A stretch of DNA of 64,000 nt from Porphyromonadaceae bacterium (GTDB taxonomy: Bacteria; Bacteroidota; Bacteroidia; Bacteroidales; Porphyromonadaceae), in contig JAUMYQ010000007.1 in the NCBI GenBank assembly GCA_030528555.1, positions 19,736 to 83,735 of the forward strand, written 5' to 3'. Under the pieces are notes generated by a model, which did no database searches, had not been told where the DNA came from, and was given only the letters and a program-made list of their open reading frames with translations. The position numbers and the translations under genes were made by a program. Shown here piece by piece: positions 63,124 to 64,000 of this stretch; within the stretch, counting starts at the first letter, position 1; each line of letters begins with the position of its first letter.

Positions 63124-64000
63124 ATGAAGAGTACATTCAAAGTCCTTTTCTACCTAAAAAAAGGGTCAGAAAAACGTAATGGAGAGGTAACAATCATGGC
63201 AAGAATTACCGTTGATGGAAAAATTTGCCAGTTTAGTACCAAACAAAGTATCCATCCCGATAATTGGAGTGTGAAAGCTGGTAAAGCAACTGGGAAGTCC
63301 TGCGCACAACTCAATAAGTTACTGGAAGACATTAAAGCATCATTACACCAAATCTACCATGAACGGCAACGGCGAGAAAACTATGTTACTGCCGAGCAAA
63401 TCAAGAATGAATTTTTAGGGCATACGGAGAACCACGAAACGTTGCTGAATTTATTTCAGAAGCACAATGATGATGTGAAGCAGCTTATAGGTCTATCTAA
63501 ATCTGCATCAACCTATCAAAAGTATGAAGTAACCCGCAAGCATCTTGCGAGTTTTATCCAAGCTAAGTACAATCTTTCCGATATAGCTTTGAAGTCTATA
63601 AACAATATGTTTATAAATGACTTTGAGGTCTATCTTATGACAGTTGGCAGATGTAACCATAACACGACTGCCAAGTTTATGCAGTTCTTCAAACGTATAG
63701 TCTTGATTGCCCGGAACAACGGGCTGATAGTCGGCGACCCTTTTGCCAACTATAAAATACGCTTACAAAGGGTTGATAGAGGATACCTTACGGAAGATGA
63801 AATCAAGAAAATCCTTGAACTCAACCTTGTTTCCGAAAGGCTGGAACACGTTCGGGATTTATTTCTTTTTTCTTGTTTTTGCGGTTTGGCTTATATAGAT
63901 GTAGCAGGACTTAGAAAAGAGCATATCCGCAAGTCGTTTGACGGCAACCTTTGGATTATGACTAAGCGGGTGAAAACTGGAATAGATGTAAATGTACCGT
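63124..64000 (+). CDS. Tyrosine-type site-specific integrase, partial (cut by window end)
   Basis: The frame opens with ATG at 63124 and runs 292 codons to the edge without a stop. The N-terminus (MKSTFKVLFYLKKGSEKRNG) is the Arm-DNA-binding domain of Bacteroidota integrases, followed by a SAM-like core-binding domain (ENYVTAEQIKNEFLGH to FFKRIVLIARNNG) and the start of the catalytic domain (RGYLTEDEIKKIL, FSCFCGLAYIDVAGL, TKRVKTG). The Box I arginine expected after Gly-Leu is replaced by Ala, as I recall for several Bacteroides element integrases such as IntDOT, which have a substitution there. Codons look more AT-rich than in the chromosomal genes, and it lies beside tRNA-Ser, so an integrative element probably continues beyond the window. 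Confidence 0.9.
   Translation, partial: MKSTFKVLFYLKKGSEKRNGEVTIMARITVDGKICQFSTKQSIHPDNWSVKAGKATGKSCAQLNKLLEDIKASLHQIYHERQRRENYVTAEQIKNEFLGHTENHETLLNLFQKHNDDVKQLIGLSKSASTYQKYEVTRKHLASFIQAKYNLSDIALKSINNMFINDFEVYLMTVGRCNHNTTAKFMQFFKRIVLIARNNGLIVGDPFANYKIRLQRVDRGYLTEDEIKKILELNLVSERLEHVRDLFLFSCFCGLAYIDVAGLRKEHIRKSFDGNLWIMTKRVKTGIDVNVP

Overview
The window reads as a chromosomal segment of a Bacteroidales bacterium, most likely a Porphyromonas species. Supporting signs are a PorZ-like protein and two cargo-like proteins of the type IX secretion system (T9SS), many Bacteroidota-style lipoproteins, GH92, Omp28-like, DUF6029-like and head-GIN families, promoters of the TTTG / TAnnTTTG type, and a dnaA gene followed directly by a WbpD-like acetyltransferase, an order I recall from P. 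gingivalis. Base composition looks close to balanced in most genes and becomes AT-rich at the right end, where an integrative element begins.

Layout. 0.4-2.8 kb (-): kdsA with two envelope-type hypothetical genes. 2.9-6.3 kb (+): epimerase, Xaa-Pro aminopeptidase, gamma-carbonic anhydrase. 6.6-8.1 kb (-): pepD. 8.2-16.7 kb (+): small membrane protein, Skp/OmpH chaperone, secreted nuclease, split chromate transporter, RecQ-like helicase, Tyr/Gly-rich secreted protein, FadL-like porin. 16.9-17.8 kb (-): lipoprotein with an in-frame duplication. 18.3-25.4 kb (+): acyl-CoA synthetase, ybeY, fhs, GNAT, iron alcohol dehydrogenase. 25.9-28.9 kb (+): ABC transporter, GntR regulator and head-GIN lipoprotein under a well-formed promoter. 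29.2 kb: YceI-like lipoprotein.

29.9-40.0 kb (-): GH92 glycosidase, murI, glycosyltransferase, EpsG-like polymerase, a GNAT/AlkD-like fusion, plsC, PorZ-like protein and an NTP pyrophosphatase, a run rich in cell-surface and LPS functions. 40.1-45.8 kb (+): YjbR, biotin ligase, SpoU methyltransferase, topB, free-Met-sulfoxide reductase, aroA. 45.8-50.0 kb (-): PepSY protein, pyrD/pyrK, gpmA. 50.7-58.4 kb (-): six exported proteins, three carrying a thioredoxin-type CxxC and two ending in a T9SS sorting domain; this may be a surface thiol/redox cluster. 59.4-62.7 kb (+): dnaA, wbpD, comEC. 62.8 kb: tRNA-Ser(UGA), followed by a tyrosine integrase cut off by the window end.

The most unusual signal is a dispersed intergenic element of about 100-125 bp present in five copies (6.4, 18.1, 25.6, 50.4 and 58.6 kb). 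It is built from TTCCCGAA modules separated by T/A runs. Its central hairpin shows a compensatory change between copies, which points to selection on structure or to spread of a structured, MITE-like element.
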